Shown here: in pieces, positions 7,424 through 13,250 of the stretch
Numbering within the stretch: position 1 is the stretch's first letter
Layout: each line of letters starts with the position of its first letter
IMG/VR virus record: IMGVR_UViG_3300029319_000369
Location: 1 to 27,888 of that record
Direction: 5' to 3' (one strand)
Length of the DNA: 27,888 bases
From: a virus
Program-made: the position numbers and the translations under genes
Notes under the pieces: model-generated
The model's input: the letters and a program-made list of their open reading frames with translations, nothing else
Databases searched by the model: none
Told to the model about the DNA's origin: nothing

Positions 7424-7627
7424 CTAATCTATATCCAATTCTTTGCGTAAAGCACTATCTGACATCGAACTTTTACTATTAATGACTAATTTTGGCAAAG
7501 AAGGCAACCTTTTTACTAGGAATTGCTCATCTTTGCATAGGCATAGTTCAAGTGGATCATCAGCCATTTTCTGCTCCACTTCAAATATCATATCGCACTC
7601 TAAACATTTATAATCATATTTTGGCAT
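7424..7627 (-). CDS. FmdB-like zinc-ribbon protein
   Basis: This 67-residue protein begins MPKYDYKCLECDMIFEVEQK, which matches the FmdB/CxxC regulatory-protein zinc ribbon (usual form MP.Y.Y.C..CG..FE). The first knuckle is C8-x-x-C11. The second is C29-L-C31, one residue shorter than the normal CPxC, so metal binding may be altered. Phage members are often found near terminase genes; function is unproven, though a DNA- or protein-binding role is plausible. It is the first gene of the leftward unit, next to the divergent control region. Only a short AAAGG-type site lies upstream. Confidence 0.65.
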   Translation of the reverse strand: MPKYDYKCLECDMIFEVEQKMADDPLELCLCKDEQFLVKRLPSLPKLVINSKSSMSDSALRKELDID

Positions 7628-7695
7628 AGAAACAATTTAAAGGTAAAAATCTATAAAAAACCACGAAAATTTAGGATTTGTTGTCTAATCTTTTT

Positions 7696-7708
7696 GTACT
7701 TCAAGTAC
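7696..7708. promoter_or_regulatory. Palindromic operator candidate
   Basis: GTACTT, one central base, AAGTAC is a perfect 13-nt dyad. It sits about 28 nt downstream of the leftward -10-like TATAAT and about 70 nt upstream of the first leftward gene, a normal place for a repressor or activator site. The phage's own HTH proteins (11364-11561, 15934-16257) are possible ligands. No second copy was noticed, so its significance is modest. Confidence 0.35.
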
Positions 7709-7735
7709 TACTTTAACTGTTATTTATTATTTTCT

Positions 7736-7741
7736 ATTATA
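7736..7741 (-). promoter_or_regulatory. Leftward -10-like element (late unit)
   Basis: On the minus strand a perfect TATAAT lies about 110 nt before the first leftward gene. No TTGACA-like -35 is present at 16-18 nt, where an A-run stands instead, so it would be an activator-dependent or phage-modified promoter. In such AT-rich DNA a chance TATAAT is quite possible. Confidence 0.3.
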
Positions 7742-8021
7742 TCGTCGTTTATAGAATATTTTTTTACTCTTGATTTTAACATATACCTTATTAAATTATT
7801 ATTATTTATAGTTAGTCGTTACTTTATACTTCGCAAGGAAACCTGATACACGACAACGCTGTGTGCAAACTCGCCTTAGGGGGCATAAAATCAACAAAAA
7901 GCAACAAACAAGCAAAACAATAAGCAAAATAGCCGTAAAAAAAATAAAAGGGTGATACATACCAATCAATACAAACAAACACAAACAACAAAAGATGTTT
8001 TACAATACAACAAAAAATGTA

Positions 8022-8050
8022 TTGACATTTAAATAAAAAGGTTTTAAGTT
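8022..8050 (+). promoter_or_regulatory. Rightward early promoter candidate
   Basis: A perfect TTGACA (8022-8027) is followed after 17 nt by TAAGTT (8045-8050), a poor -10. It lies just upstream of the first early gene (ATG at 8087). It is the only consensus -35 in this control region, but the weak -10 keeps confidence low. Confidence 0.35.
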
Positions 8051-8086
8051 GTTTTAATGAGATTAACAAACATAGGAATTAAAGCA

Positions 8087-8617
8087 ATGAACATTAGAAC
8101 AATAGACTTTAAAACATTTAAACACAATACATTTAAATTTATAGCATACATATCAACTTTTTTAATGTTGTTTCCATTGTATGAGATAATACAAGTAGTA
8201 ATAGAAAGTTCTTCAAATGGTTTCATATTTATTGATAATGAAGAACTAAGTAATAGGTTTTTCTTTAATGGCTTGATGCCGTTTTTAGCTTTTGGATATG
8301 TCTTTTTATTTTCATCTTACATTACATTAAAAACAAAACAAGATACAACAAAACCAATTAATACATTGGAAGAGCTAAGACAATACAAAAAAACAAACAA
8401 TTACGAATTTTGTATTAGTAAATGTTTCTGCGATCCAACCGTCTACGAATTAGTCATAGTAAAATTAAATGATGATTTTTTAGAAGAAAACTTTTTAGAA
8501 CACGAAGAGTTTAACAACTTTAATGATTTACATAAATACCTAATTCTACATTATGATTTAGAAATATTTGAAAAAGATTTTAAGCCATTAGATGAATACG
8601 GAAGAGTTTTAAATTAA
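8087..8617 (+). CDS. Early membrane protein with two TM segments and soluble C-domain
   Basis: I chose the ATG at 8087, which has AGGAA 8 nt upstream, over the in-frame ATG at 8057, which has no good site. The 176-residue product has TM segments at about 17-39 and 60-82, then a soluble domain (103-168) containing NNYEFCISKCFC, FNDLHKYLILHYDLEIFEKDF. That domain resembles the small protein encoded at 8806-9045, so the two look like paralogues, one membrane-anchored and one free. As the first early gene it could act on the host envelope or on superinfection, but no known family is recognised. Confidence 0.65.
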   Translation: MNIRTIDFKTFKHNTFKFIAYISTFLMLFPLYEIIQVVIESSSNGFIFIDNEELSNRFFFNGLMPFLAFGYVFLFSSYITLKTKQDTTKPINTLEELRQYKKTNNYEFCISKCFCDPTVYELVIVKLNDDFLEENFLEHEEFNNFNDLHKYLILHYDLEIFEKDFKPLDEYGRVLN

Positions 8618-8630
8618 GGAAGGGAAAACA

Positions 8631-8789
8631 ATGAACATTAAAACAAAAGCATATATTACATATTTTGAAAACTTACATCATATCAAAAAGCAAAAAAGAA
8701 AAGAGATGATAACAAACATATTAGAATTTGTTTTTACTCTTTTAATGTTCTTCTTCTTTTGGTTGCTTTTGGTATTGGTAAACATATAA
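8631..8789 (+). CDS. Small single-TM protein (52 aa)
   Basis: The frame starts at an ATG with AAGGAAGGG upstream and starts 13 nt after the preceding stop. The N-terminal half is basic (HHIKKQKRKEM) and the C-terminal half is one hydrophobic segment (about residues 31-51, FEFVFT-like into LLMFFFFWLLLVLV). The first codons ATGAACATTA repeat those of the preceding gene. Basic-in topology is expected. It lies between the two genes sharing a paralogous domain, so the three may act together at the membrane. Function unknown. Confidence 0.55.
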   Translation: MNIKTKAYITYFENLHHIKKQKRKEMITNILEFVFTLLMFFFFWLLLVLVNI

Positions 8790-8805
8790 AAAGGAATTAC
8801 AAACA

Positions 8806-9045
8806 ATGAAACAAAATACATATTCTTTTTGCTTTAAAAAAATAGATAAAGAAAACTCTTTAATGATAATTAAAGGTAAATTAGATAGTAGACATTTTAA
8901 TATAGTAGGTTATCATTACGAAATAGATTTTTACGAAAATGATAAATATGTAGATAACATTAATAATATTGATAGCTACAAAGAATTAAAACAATATTTA
9001 AAAGATGAGTTTAATATTAAAATAACTCATAAAGATTTTGAATAA
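8806..9045 (+). CDS. Small early protein, paralogous to the C-domain of the 8087 gene
   Basis: This 79-residue soluble protein has AAGGAA upstream of the ATG. It contains NTYSFCFKKID at the start and SYKELKQYLKDEFNIKITHKDF at the end. These align by eye with NNYEFCISK and NDLHKYLILHYDLEIFEKDF of the 8087 product, with similar spacing, which suggests duplication of one small alpha/beta domain. No known domain recognised. By position it belongs to the first early transcript, which ends at the terminator at 9623-9656. Confidence 0.6.
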   Translation: MKQNTYSFCFKKIDKENSLMIIKGKLDSRHFNIVGYHYEIDFYENDKYVDNINNIDSYKELKQYLKDEFNIKITHKDFE

Positions 9046-9073
9046 TTTATTAACAAATAAACAAGGGGTTTAA

Positions 9074-9460
9074 ATGAAACTACATCATACAAAGTACAAA
9101 AAAAACTATGCTAAATTTATTTTAGATAGTATACAACCATATGAAGAACACAAACCAATTAAAGACGAAAAGAAATTAGATTATTTAATCAATGTCTTTA
9201 AAAAAGAAAGTAATTTTAATAATCAAACGCAAAGTTTTCAAACGGCTTTTTCTTATTGGTTGTCAGGGTTGCCTTCTGTTATTAATCTTCCTTTTTATAA
9301 TGACGAAATAATAGAATTAGCCGTAAAAATGGGATCGCTTGATAAAAACCATACAGAGCAACAAAGCGATCGAGTTATAAACAATTATTATAATTTTATG
9401 GCTTTTATGGTTTTAGATATGAAAATAAAACAAGATAAAACTAATATTTTAGACATTTAA
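9074..9460 (+). CDS. Conserved-type hypothetical phage protein (128 aa)
   Basis: An AAGGGG site precedes the ATG. The product has an N-terminal basic helix and a core SYWLSGLPSVINLPFYNDEIIELAVKMGSL followed by QSDRVINNYYNFMAFMVLDM. I know this 'LPS.. .LPFYN.EII.LA...G' pattern from other marine phage hypothetical proteins but cannot name a family. It is mostly helical without TM segments. It could be an early host-interaction protein; there is no catalytic motif to say more. Confidence 0.65.
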   Translation: MKLHHTKYKKNYAKFILDSIQPYEEHKPIKDEKKLDYLINVFKKESNFNNQTQSFQTAFSYWLSGLPSVINLPFYNDEIIELAVKMGSLDKNHTEQQSDRVINNYYNFMAFMVLDMKIKQDKTNILDI

Positions 9461-9473
9461 AAAGGGGGGTACA

Positions 9474-9617
9474 ATGGTAATTGAAAGACATAAAATAAAC
9501 GGTTCTTTAATAATTACAGATATTAAAGACGGTTATTTGTTTAAAAGAATATATTATTTTTATACCAAAAAACAAGCCGTTAAAATGTTTAAACAGGAAT
9601 TAAAACAAATCAAATAA
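9474..9617 (+). CDS. Small hypothetical protein (47 aa)
   Basis: The frame starts at the ATG at 9474-9476 after an AAAAGGGGGG ribosome site and ends five bases before the stem of a strong terminator. The product begins MVIERHKINGSLIITDIKDG, then YLFKRIYYFYTKKQAVKMF and QELKQIK. The pattern 'GYL..R.Y..YTK.EA...F..EL' is one I associate with small proteins in marine phages. A two-strand plus helix fold is likely. It is the last gene of the first early transcript. Confidence 0.6.
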   Translation: MVIERHKINGSLIITDIKDGYLFKRIYYFYTKKQAVKMFKQELKQIK

Positions 9618-9622
9618 TAATA

Positions 9623-9656
9623 AAGCCGTGTATTTAATTATATACGGCTTTTTTTT
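9623..9656 (+). terminator. Intrinsic terminator
   Basis: AAGCCGTGTAT (9623-9633) pairs with ATATACGGCTT (9640-9650) in an 11-bp stem with one G-T pair and a 6-nt loop. The stem's TT runs into six more T on the plus strand. It closes the first early transcript just after the 47-aa gene. Confidence 0.9.
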
Positions 9657-9670
9657 ACAGGGTTTATAAA

Positions 9671-9760
9671 ATGATAAAAGAAATTTTAGATTTTACAATT
9701 ATTTACTTTACAATATTAATTGTTTTATTATGGTTATTAACTATAAAAGAACAATTATAA
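9671..9760 (+). CDS. Micro membrane protein (29 aa)
   Basis: Immediately after the terminator, ATG at 9671 opens 29 codons: a short charged start (MIKEILD), one hydrophobic segment (FTIIYFTILIVLLWLLT) and KEQL at the end. A CAGGG sequence lies about 10 nt upstream. Single-span micro-proteins are common in phage early regions, but in such AT-rich DNA hydrophobic frames also arise by chance, so this is tentative. Confidence 0.35.
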   Translation: MIKEILDFTIIYFTILIVLLWLLTIKEQL

Positions 9761-9783
9761 TATCAATACAAGGAAACTATAAA

Positions 9784-10014
9784 ATGAAAATAGAACAAAA
9801 AACAATATATAATGTTTATGGAAAAATAAAATATTATAATCATAAGACAATGAAAAATGAAATAATAACAATTAAAGATAGTTATTTTATTGTTAAAAGA
9901 TCAGATTATAATAAACAAGTAGCAATAAATAAATTGCTATCAGATTTTCCAACAATTAATAAAAATGATATAATTATAAATAAGGGTATTGAAACTATTT
10001 ATAATTATAGATAA
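9784..10014 (+). CDS. Small hypothetical protein (76 aa)
   Basis: The start used is the ATG at 9784, which has AAGGAA upstream; an in-frame ATG at 9730 has none. The product is basic and Asn/Ile/Lys-rich, beginning MKIEQKTIYNVYGKIKYYN and continuing through ITIKDSYFIVKRSDYNKQ with a strand-rich pattern. The middle (YFIVKRSDYNKQVAINKLLSDFP) resembles in build the neighbouring small early proteins. It is followed directly by a second intrinsic terminator, so it forms a short transcript between two terminators. Confidence 0.5.
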   Translation: MKIEQKTIYNVYGKIKYYNHKTMKNEIITIKDSYFIVKRSDYNKQVAINKLLSDFPTINKNDIIINKGIETIYNYR

Positions 10015-10020
10015 TAACAA

Positions 10021-10047
10021 AAAAGGGATCAATTAAGATCCCTTTTT
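10021..10047 (+). terminator. Intrinsic terminator
   Basis: AAAAGGGATC (10021-10030), a 6-nt AATTAA loop and GATCCCTTTT form a perfect 10-bp stem ending in five T. It lies six bases after the 76-aa gene. The stem is symmetrical enough (A-run on the other side) to work in both directions. Confidence 0.9.
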
Positions 10048-10200
10048 CATAACAAACAAGGTTTCTATAATGAACATAGAAAGGGTTAATAAATTAAACA
10101 TATTATAATTATAAATCTACTATATTTCACTATATTTATAAATATACAAATAATGTTTGCTTTTATTATAAATATGTTATAAAGTAAGATACAAACAAGT
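10048..10200 (+). promoter_or_regulatory. Extremely AT-rich intergenic segment with short repeats
   Basis: No convincing gene is present; a 12-codon frame at 10070 is the only short ORF noticed. ACTATATTT occurs twice at a 10-bp interval (10119-10127, 10129-10137), and TATAAAT recurs three or more times. A TTGCTT (10157) and TATAAA (10178) pair with a 15-nt spacer is a weak promoter candidate. Since a strong terminator ends at 10047 and genes resume at 10201, a promoter is expected here. The composition would also suit a DNA-unwinding element. Confidence 0.4.
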
Positions 10201-10341
10201 ATGAACAAAAATTTAAACAAGATCAATTTTATTATATTGGGCATAGCTATATCTTCATATATCTCATTAATATACCTATCAGTTAAATCACATTATAGCT
10301 ATGTCCATAATTATATTAGATATAAGGAAGAACACATATAA
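10201..10341 (+). CDS. Small single-TM protein (46 aa)
   Basis: ATG at 10201 opens 46 codons ending in TAA that overlaps the next ATG (TAATG). One TM segment is predicted at about residues 9-28 (NFIILGIAISSYISLIYLSV), with a polar C-terminus (YSYVHNYIRYKEEHI). The ribosome site is weak (AAAGTAAG). The exact coupling to the next gene supports reality. Unknown function. Confidence 0.5.
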   Translation: MNKNLNKINFIILGIAISSYISLIYLSVKSHYSYVHNYIRYKEEHI

Positions 10342-10730
10342 TGGAAGATAAAAAAATGAAAGAGTGGGTTGATAATAAAATCAAAGAACTTAAAAAGAAC
10401 GGCGAGTATTATTATAAAAGAGGTACTACGCATTTAACTATTGAGGACATTGAAAAAAAGTGTGAAGATCAAATAGTAGACAAAGATAAACCTATCAGAA
10501 TAGAAAGAGTTATTTGTGGTGGTAGAGAAGAAGAAATTTTCTTTACTTGGGAAATGTGGATAGATAATGGACAAGTAGTTATCTCTGTTGATGAGAGTAA
10601 TGGACATTGGGGTAAAAAATCACAAGAGGCAGAAGAAAGACTTGATGAAAAACTAAGATATAAATTAGAAGAAGATTATGAAGAAGAGTTAGAAATTGAA
10701 CAATATGAAAAGGAAAATGGTTTAAAATGA
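10341..10730 (+). CDS. Acidic hypothetical protein (129 aa)
   Basis: AAGGAAG precedes the ATG, and the start is coupled to the previous stop. The product has a lysine-rich helix at the N-terminus, a central strand-rich part (IRIERVICGGREEEIFFTWEMWIDNGQVVISVDES) and a highly acidic C-terminal helix (EEDYEEELEIEQYEKENG). No motif is recognised. The acidic tail could be a nucleic-acid mimic or simply a coiled coil. It begins the operon that leads to the recombination and replication genes. Confidence 0.6.
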   Translation: MEDKKMKEWVDNKIKELKKNGEYYYKRGTTHLTIEDIEKKCEDQIVDKDKPIRIERVICGGREEEIFFTWEMWIDNGQVVISVDESNGHWGKKSQEAEERLDEKLRYKLEEDYEEELEIEQYEKENGLK

Positions 10731-11017
10731 GCAAAGAAAGAATTATGGAGCAGTTAAATATGATTGGTAGAAAAGTAGATATAATCACAGAGGGTTATAC
10801 CAAAGATCAAATAGAAGAAAACATAGACTTCTTTATTGAGCAAGATAAAATTAAACAAGAAGAAGAACAAGATGATGATGATAAAGAAATGTTATCTACT
10901 TGTTGTGGTTATAGTGCTATGACAGAAATACATATGAATAACGAAAGTAAAGAAGTTGAGGCAATCGCTATATGTAGTAAATGTAGAGATTGGGCAGACT
11001 TTGAATACGAGGATTAG
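10727..11017 (+). CDS. Small acidic protein with zinc-ribbon-like Cys pairs
   Basis: The ATG overlaps the preceding TGA as ATGA. The 96-residue product has a helical N-terminal half, an acidic linker (EEEQDDDDKE) and a C-terminal module with STCCGYSAMTEIH and AICSKCRDW, i.e. two Cys pairs about 25 residues apart, consistent with a zinc ribbon. It could contact nucleic acid or RNA polymerase as many small phage zinc ribbons do; this is inference. Confidence 0.6.
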   Translation: MSKERIMEQLNMIGRKVDIITEGYTKDQIEENIDFFIEQDKIKQEEEQDDDDKEMLSTCCGYSAMTEIHMNNESKEVEAIAICSKCRDWADFEYED

Positions 11018-11371
11018 GTGGAATATACAGATAAATCAATCAAACAAGTTTTTCAATATTTTAAAGGTAAAATATCCAAAGATGAAATAAGGTTATTGGC
11101 AGATAGTAATCTTTGGTATTTACTTTGCTTTGTACAAACTAAAATTATGCCAAGAAAAATTAAAGGAGGACTAGTGAAAGAATATACAGACAAACAAATA
11201 AACTCAATGATATTGCATTTAAGAGTAAAAGATATTGCAGAGATGTATTATTTAGATAACGAGCAAGATCCTGATAGAAAGTTTTATGATTATAAAACTG
11301 ATAGTTGGCTCACTCGTGAAATGGTAATTAGTAGTGCAATAGAAACAGGTTGGGAGGAGAAAAATGAGTAA
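11018..11371 (+). CDS. Hypothetical protein with internal duplication and possible nested start
   Basis: The start is a GTG directly after the preceding stop codon, with GAGGATTAG upstream. The 117-residue product begins MEYTDKSIKQVFQYF. At residue 53 it restarts with VKEYTDKQINSMI, a similar sequence. The second copy is preceded by AAAGGAGG and a GTG at 11174, in frame, one of the best ribosome sites in the window. So two products are likely, 117 aa and about 65 aa. The C-terminal half (HLRVKDIAEMYYLDNEQDP...WLTREMVISSAIETGW) is helical. No known family. Confidence 0.6.
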   Translation: MEYTDKSIKQVFQYFKGKISKDEIRLLADSNLWYLLCFVQTKIMPRKIKGGLVKEYTDKQINSMILHLRVKDIAEMYYLDNEQDPDRKFYDYKTDSWLTREMVISSAIETGWEEKNE

Positions 11372-11561
11372 AGATAATGATTGGTATTCTATACAACTAT
11401 ATTTAGATGTCAATGAGAGATCAATGGCTTGGCTTTCAAGAAGATTAGGTGTGCATATAAACACTATAAGATCTTGGAAAAGAACAGGTAAAGTATCTCA
11501 AATGGGTAAGTTAGCATTGTGCTATATTACAGGGCAGACTTATGAACAATTATTTAATTGA
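11364..11561 (+). CDS. Small HTH DNA-binding protein
   Basis: This 65-residue protein has GGAGG before the ATG and overlaps the previous gene by 8 nt. Residues 21-43 (MAWLSRRLGVHINTIRSWKRTG) form a clean helix-turn-helix, followed by KVSQMGKLALCYITGQTYEQLF, a Cro/C1-like or MerR-like tail helix. A single-domain regulator of this size in the early operon suggests control of early or late promoters. No ligand or dimerisation domain is visible. Confidence 0.65.
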   Translation: MSKDNDWYSIQLYLDVNERSMAWLSRRLGVHINTIRSWKRTGKVSQMGKLALCYITGQTYEQLFN

Positions 11562-11571
11562 GGTGGTTTAA

Positions 11572-11835
11572 ATGAGAGAAATAAAATTAATAGATCAACT
11601 CAAAAGAAATGCTAAGTATGAATTTTTTTATGACTATTTAAATCTAATTGAAATTTCAGATGATATGGTTTTAAAAGAAATGTGGCAAAATGTAAATCTG
11701 ATTGATGATTGTACAACTATTCAAGAACTTAAAAATATTAAGTTTGTTGAAAAAGAGTTAAATGGAACTTTTAGTTGGGATGCAATTGAGGATCACAAAA
11801 ATAATAACTTATTTGTTAAGGAGGAAATAAAATGA
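11572..11835 (+). CDS. Small hypothetical protein (87 aa) before the annealing protein
   Basis: A GAGGTGG site precedes the ATG. The product is mostly helical and acidic, MREIKLIDQLKRNAKYEFFYDY through EMWQNVNLIDDCTTIQELKNI, with a C-terminal FSWDAIEDHKNN. Its last codons (GAGGAAATAAA) provide the ribosome site for the next gene, and the stop overlaps that ATG. No family recognised. Confidence 0.5.
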   Translation: MREIKLIDQLKRNAKYEFFYDYLNLIEISDDMVLKEMWQNVNLIDDCTTIQELKNIKFVEKELNGTFSWDAIEDHKNNNLFVKEEIK

Positions 11836-12383
11836 GTGATGATCTAATTAAAAAATATAATTTAGAAGAACAAGATTTTTGGACTTTAAGAGATAATAAA
11901 ATTATATCGTTTGACGGAGTTATTAAGATTATAGAGGCAGAAAACATTAAGTTTGAAATGTCTGATAATCTTGATGTATCGCCTAGTGTAGCAATCAAAG
12001 TAAGAGCATATCAAGAGAGTGATGAACTTGGTTTGATTGAGGAAATAACTTTTGGCGAGGCAAATGATAATAATTGCAAAAATCAATACTATTGGGCAAT
12101 GGCAGAAAAAAGAGGTAAAGCAAGAGCAACCTTGAAATTGCTAGGTTTGTATGGTAAAAATGCTTTTTATACTGATATAGAAAGTGATGATTGGACTATG
12201 CAAAAACCTACGATAAAACAAATTGAGGCAATAGATCGTTTAGAAAAACAAGCATTGGATAGTGGTGTATTAGGTAAAGACGCAAGACAATGGTTAAAAG
12301 CAAACAAAAATGGTATTAGAAACAATATTGATGTTTACGAAAAAGCAAAAGCAAGTCTTAAAAATCATCTTGGTTTGCAATGA
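11832..12383 (+). CDS. Putative single-strand annealing protein (ERF/Rad52-like)
   Basis: The protein has 183 residues. The N-terminal domain contains FDGVIKIIEAENIKFE, then SPSVAIKVRAYQESDE, and the diagnostic-looking YYWAMAEKRGKARATLKLLGLYG (about residues 88-110). This resembles the 'A.T.A.GRA...LGL' helix that ends the core of ERF/Rad52-type annealing proteins. The C-terminus (IKQIEAIDRLEKQALDSGVLGKDARQWL) resembles the tails of such proteins that contact partners. It would anneal single strands during recombination-dependent replication. Neighbours (initiator, nuclease, SSB-like protein) fit. A RecT-family or other beta-rich DNA protein is an alternative. Confidence 0.5.
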   Translation: MSDDLIKKYNLEEQDFWTLRDNKIISFDGVIKIIEAENIKFEMSDNLDVSPSVAIKVRAYQESDELGLIEEITFGEANDNNCKNQYYWAMAEKRGKARATLKLLGLYGKNAFYTDIESDDWTMQKPTIKQIEAIDRLEKQALDSGVLGKDARQWLKANKNGIRNNIDVYEKAKASLKNHLGLQ

Positions 12384-12520
12384 ACGAATTATTTGACGCA
12401 TTAGATATATTAACCTTTGTATTTATTTTGTGTAGTTTGAGTGTTATATACATTTTAAACATACATACATTGGTTTTCTATTTACTGATCGCTTTTATAG
12501 AGTTATTGTTTAATGGATAA
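12380..12520 (+). CDS. Small membrane protein with one or two TM segments, overlapping both neighbours
   Basis: ATG at 12380 overlaps the preceding TGA (ATGA), and its stop lies 8 nt inside the initiator gene. The 46-residue product has two hydrophobic stretches (ILTFVFILCSLSVIYIL and LVFYLLIAFIELLF) split by NIHT. Being coupled on both sides, it fills what would otherwise be a 129-nt gap. It might tether replication proteins to the membrane or be unrelated; nothing more can be said. Confidence 0.5.
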   Translation: MNELFDALDILTFVFILCSLSVIYILNIHTLVFYLLIAFIELLFNG

Positions 12521-13250
12521 TTCTTTTATAAAAGTGTATAGAAAGATCCAAGATAATTGGATTTGGGATAATCCGTTATATCTGAAATGTTGGATAGATA
12601 TGTTGATGAGGGCAAGTATTAAGTCCTCATCAATGTTGATCAATAATCAAATAGTCAATATAAATAGAGGAGAGATAGTATTTTCTCAAAATAATTTTGC
12701 TAACAGAAATAAAATGTCAAGACAACAATTAAGAACATTTTTAAAAAAGTTAGAAAAAACAAATATGATTGAGGTAAAATCTAACCAACTGCTAACACAC
12801 TTAATTATTGTCGGATACCAACGATACAATGATTATAAATCAACCAAGAGCCAACCAACTAATAACCATATTATAAGAAAGAAAGAAAGTAAGAATAAAG
12901 AAAACAAAGACTTTGATTTATTTTGGGAACATTATCCTAAAAAGGTTGGGAAGAAAAAAGTACAGGATAAGTTTAACTCAAACAATTATCCTATTGATTT
13001 AATATTAAAGAATTTAGAATTACAAAAAAAGTCGGATCAATGGCAAAACCAACAATACATACCTAATCCTGAAACTTATCTAAATCAAGAAAGGTGGACT
13101 GATGAGGTAGTATTACCAGTTGCAGATGACGAGCCGATTTATGTTTACCAATGTCGTAAATGTAAACAAACAAAGACAACTTCGGAATATAGAGATTTAT
13201 ATGTTTCGTGTTGTGATGAACAGATACAACCAAGAAAGGAATACAAATGA
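12513..13250 (+). CDS. Replication initiator / replisome organiser-like protein with C-terminal zinc motif
   Basis: The protein has 245 residues. The N-terminal domain (about 1-105) carries FIKVYRKIQDNWIWDNPLYLKCWIDML, RGEIVFSQNNFA and MSRQQLRTFLKKLEKTNMI, the winged-helix pattern of phage replisome organisers. The next region (133-197) has FDLFWEHYPKKVGKKKVQDKF and IPNPETYLNQERW, matching the C-terminal domain of O/DnaD-like initiators that recruits helicase or loader. Residues 214-234 add CRKC and CC, a zinc-binding tail. It should bind the phage origin, possibly within its own gene, and recruit host DnaB; no phage helicase is seen. The last 27 bases are part of a direct repeat. Confidence 0.75.
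   Translation: MDNSFIKVYRKIQDNWIWDNPLYLKCWIDMLMRASIKSSSMLINNQIVNINRGEIVFSQNNFANRNKMSRQQLRTFLKKLEKTNMIEVKSNQLLTHLIIVGYQRYNDYKSTKSQPTNNHIIRKKESKNKENKDFDLFWEHYPKKVGKKKVQDKFNSNNYPIDLILKNLELQKKSDQWQNQQYIPNPETYLNQERWTDEVVLPVADDEPIYVYQCRKCKQTKTTSEYRDLYVSCCDEQIQPRKEYK
13224..13250 (+). repeat. 27-nt direct repeat, copy 1
   Basis: This copy matches 13391-13417 at 26 of 27 positions (only C/T at 13231 versus 13398 differs). It covers the last codons of the initiator (encoding IQPRKEYK and stop), the AAGGAATAC ribosome site, and the ATG of the following gene. Confidence 0.9.

Larger units (their letters stand above)
7628..8086. promoter_or_regulatory. Divergent non-coding control region
   Basis: These 459 nt separate the leftward late genes from the rightward early genes and hold no convincing gene. 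From left to right they contain a 13-nt palindrome (7696-7708), a leftward TATAAT (7736-7741), an AT-only stretch, a GC-rich island (about 7827-7888, 31 G/C in 62 by my count, against roughly a quarter around it), a nearly G-free A/C-rich run on the plus strand (about 7889-8010), and a TTGACA (8022-8027). The layout is that of a divergent promoter/operator region, and the purine/pyrimidine asymmetry could also mark an origin or an untranslated leader. Confidence 0.6.

Noticed and set aside
7696-7708. Restriction- or integration-type att site at the palindrome
   Set aside because: No integrase gene, no second copy and no tRNA-like sequence; an operator is the simpler reading.
7802-7984. Minus-strand 60-codon frame with a TM-like segment
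   Set aside because: No ribosome site, and T-rich non-coding DNA readily yields hydrophobic frames; kept only as a caveat to the GC-island finding.
10070-10108. 12-codon frame MNIERVNKLNIL after the second terminator
   Set aside because: Too short and without a regulated downstream structure to call a leader peptide; the upstream AAGG is ordinary for this AT-rich DNA.
13096-13122. Hammerhead-ribozyme-like CTGATGAG followed by a GGTA/TACC stem
   Set aside because: The required GAAA after stem II is missing, and the segment lies inside the coding sequence of the initiator.
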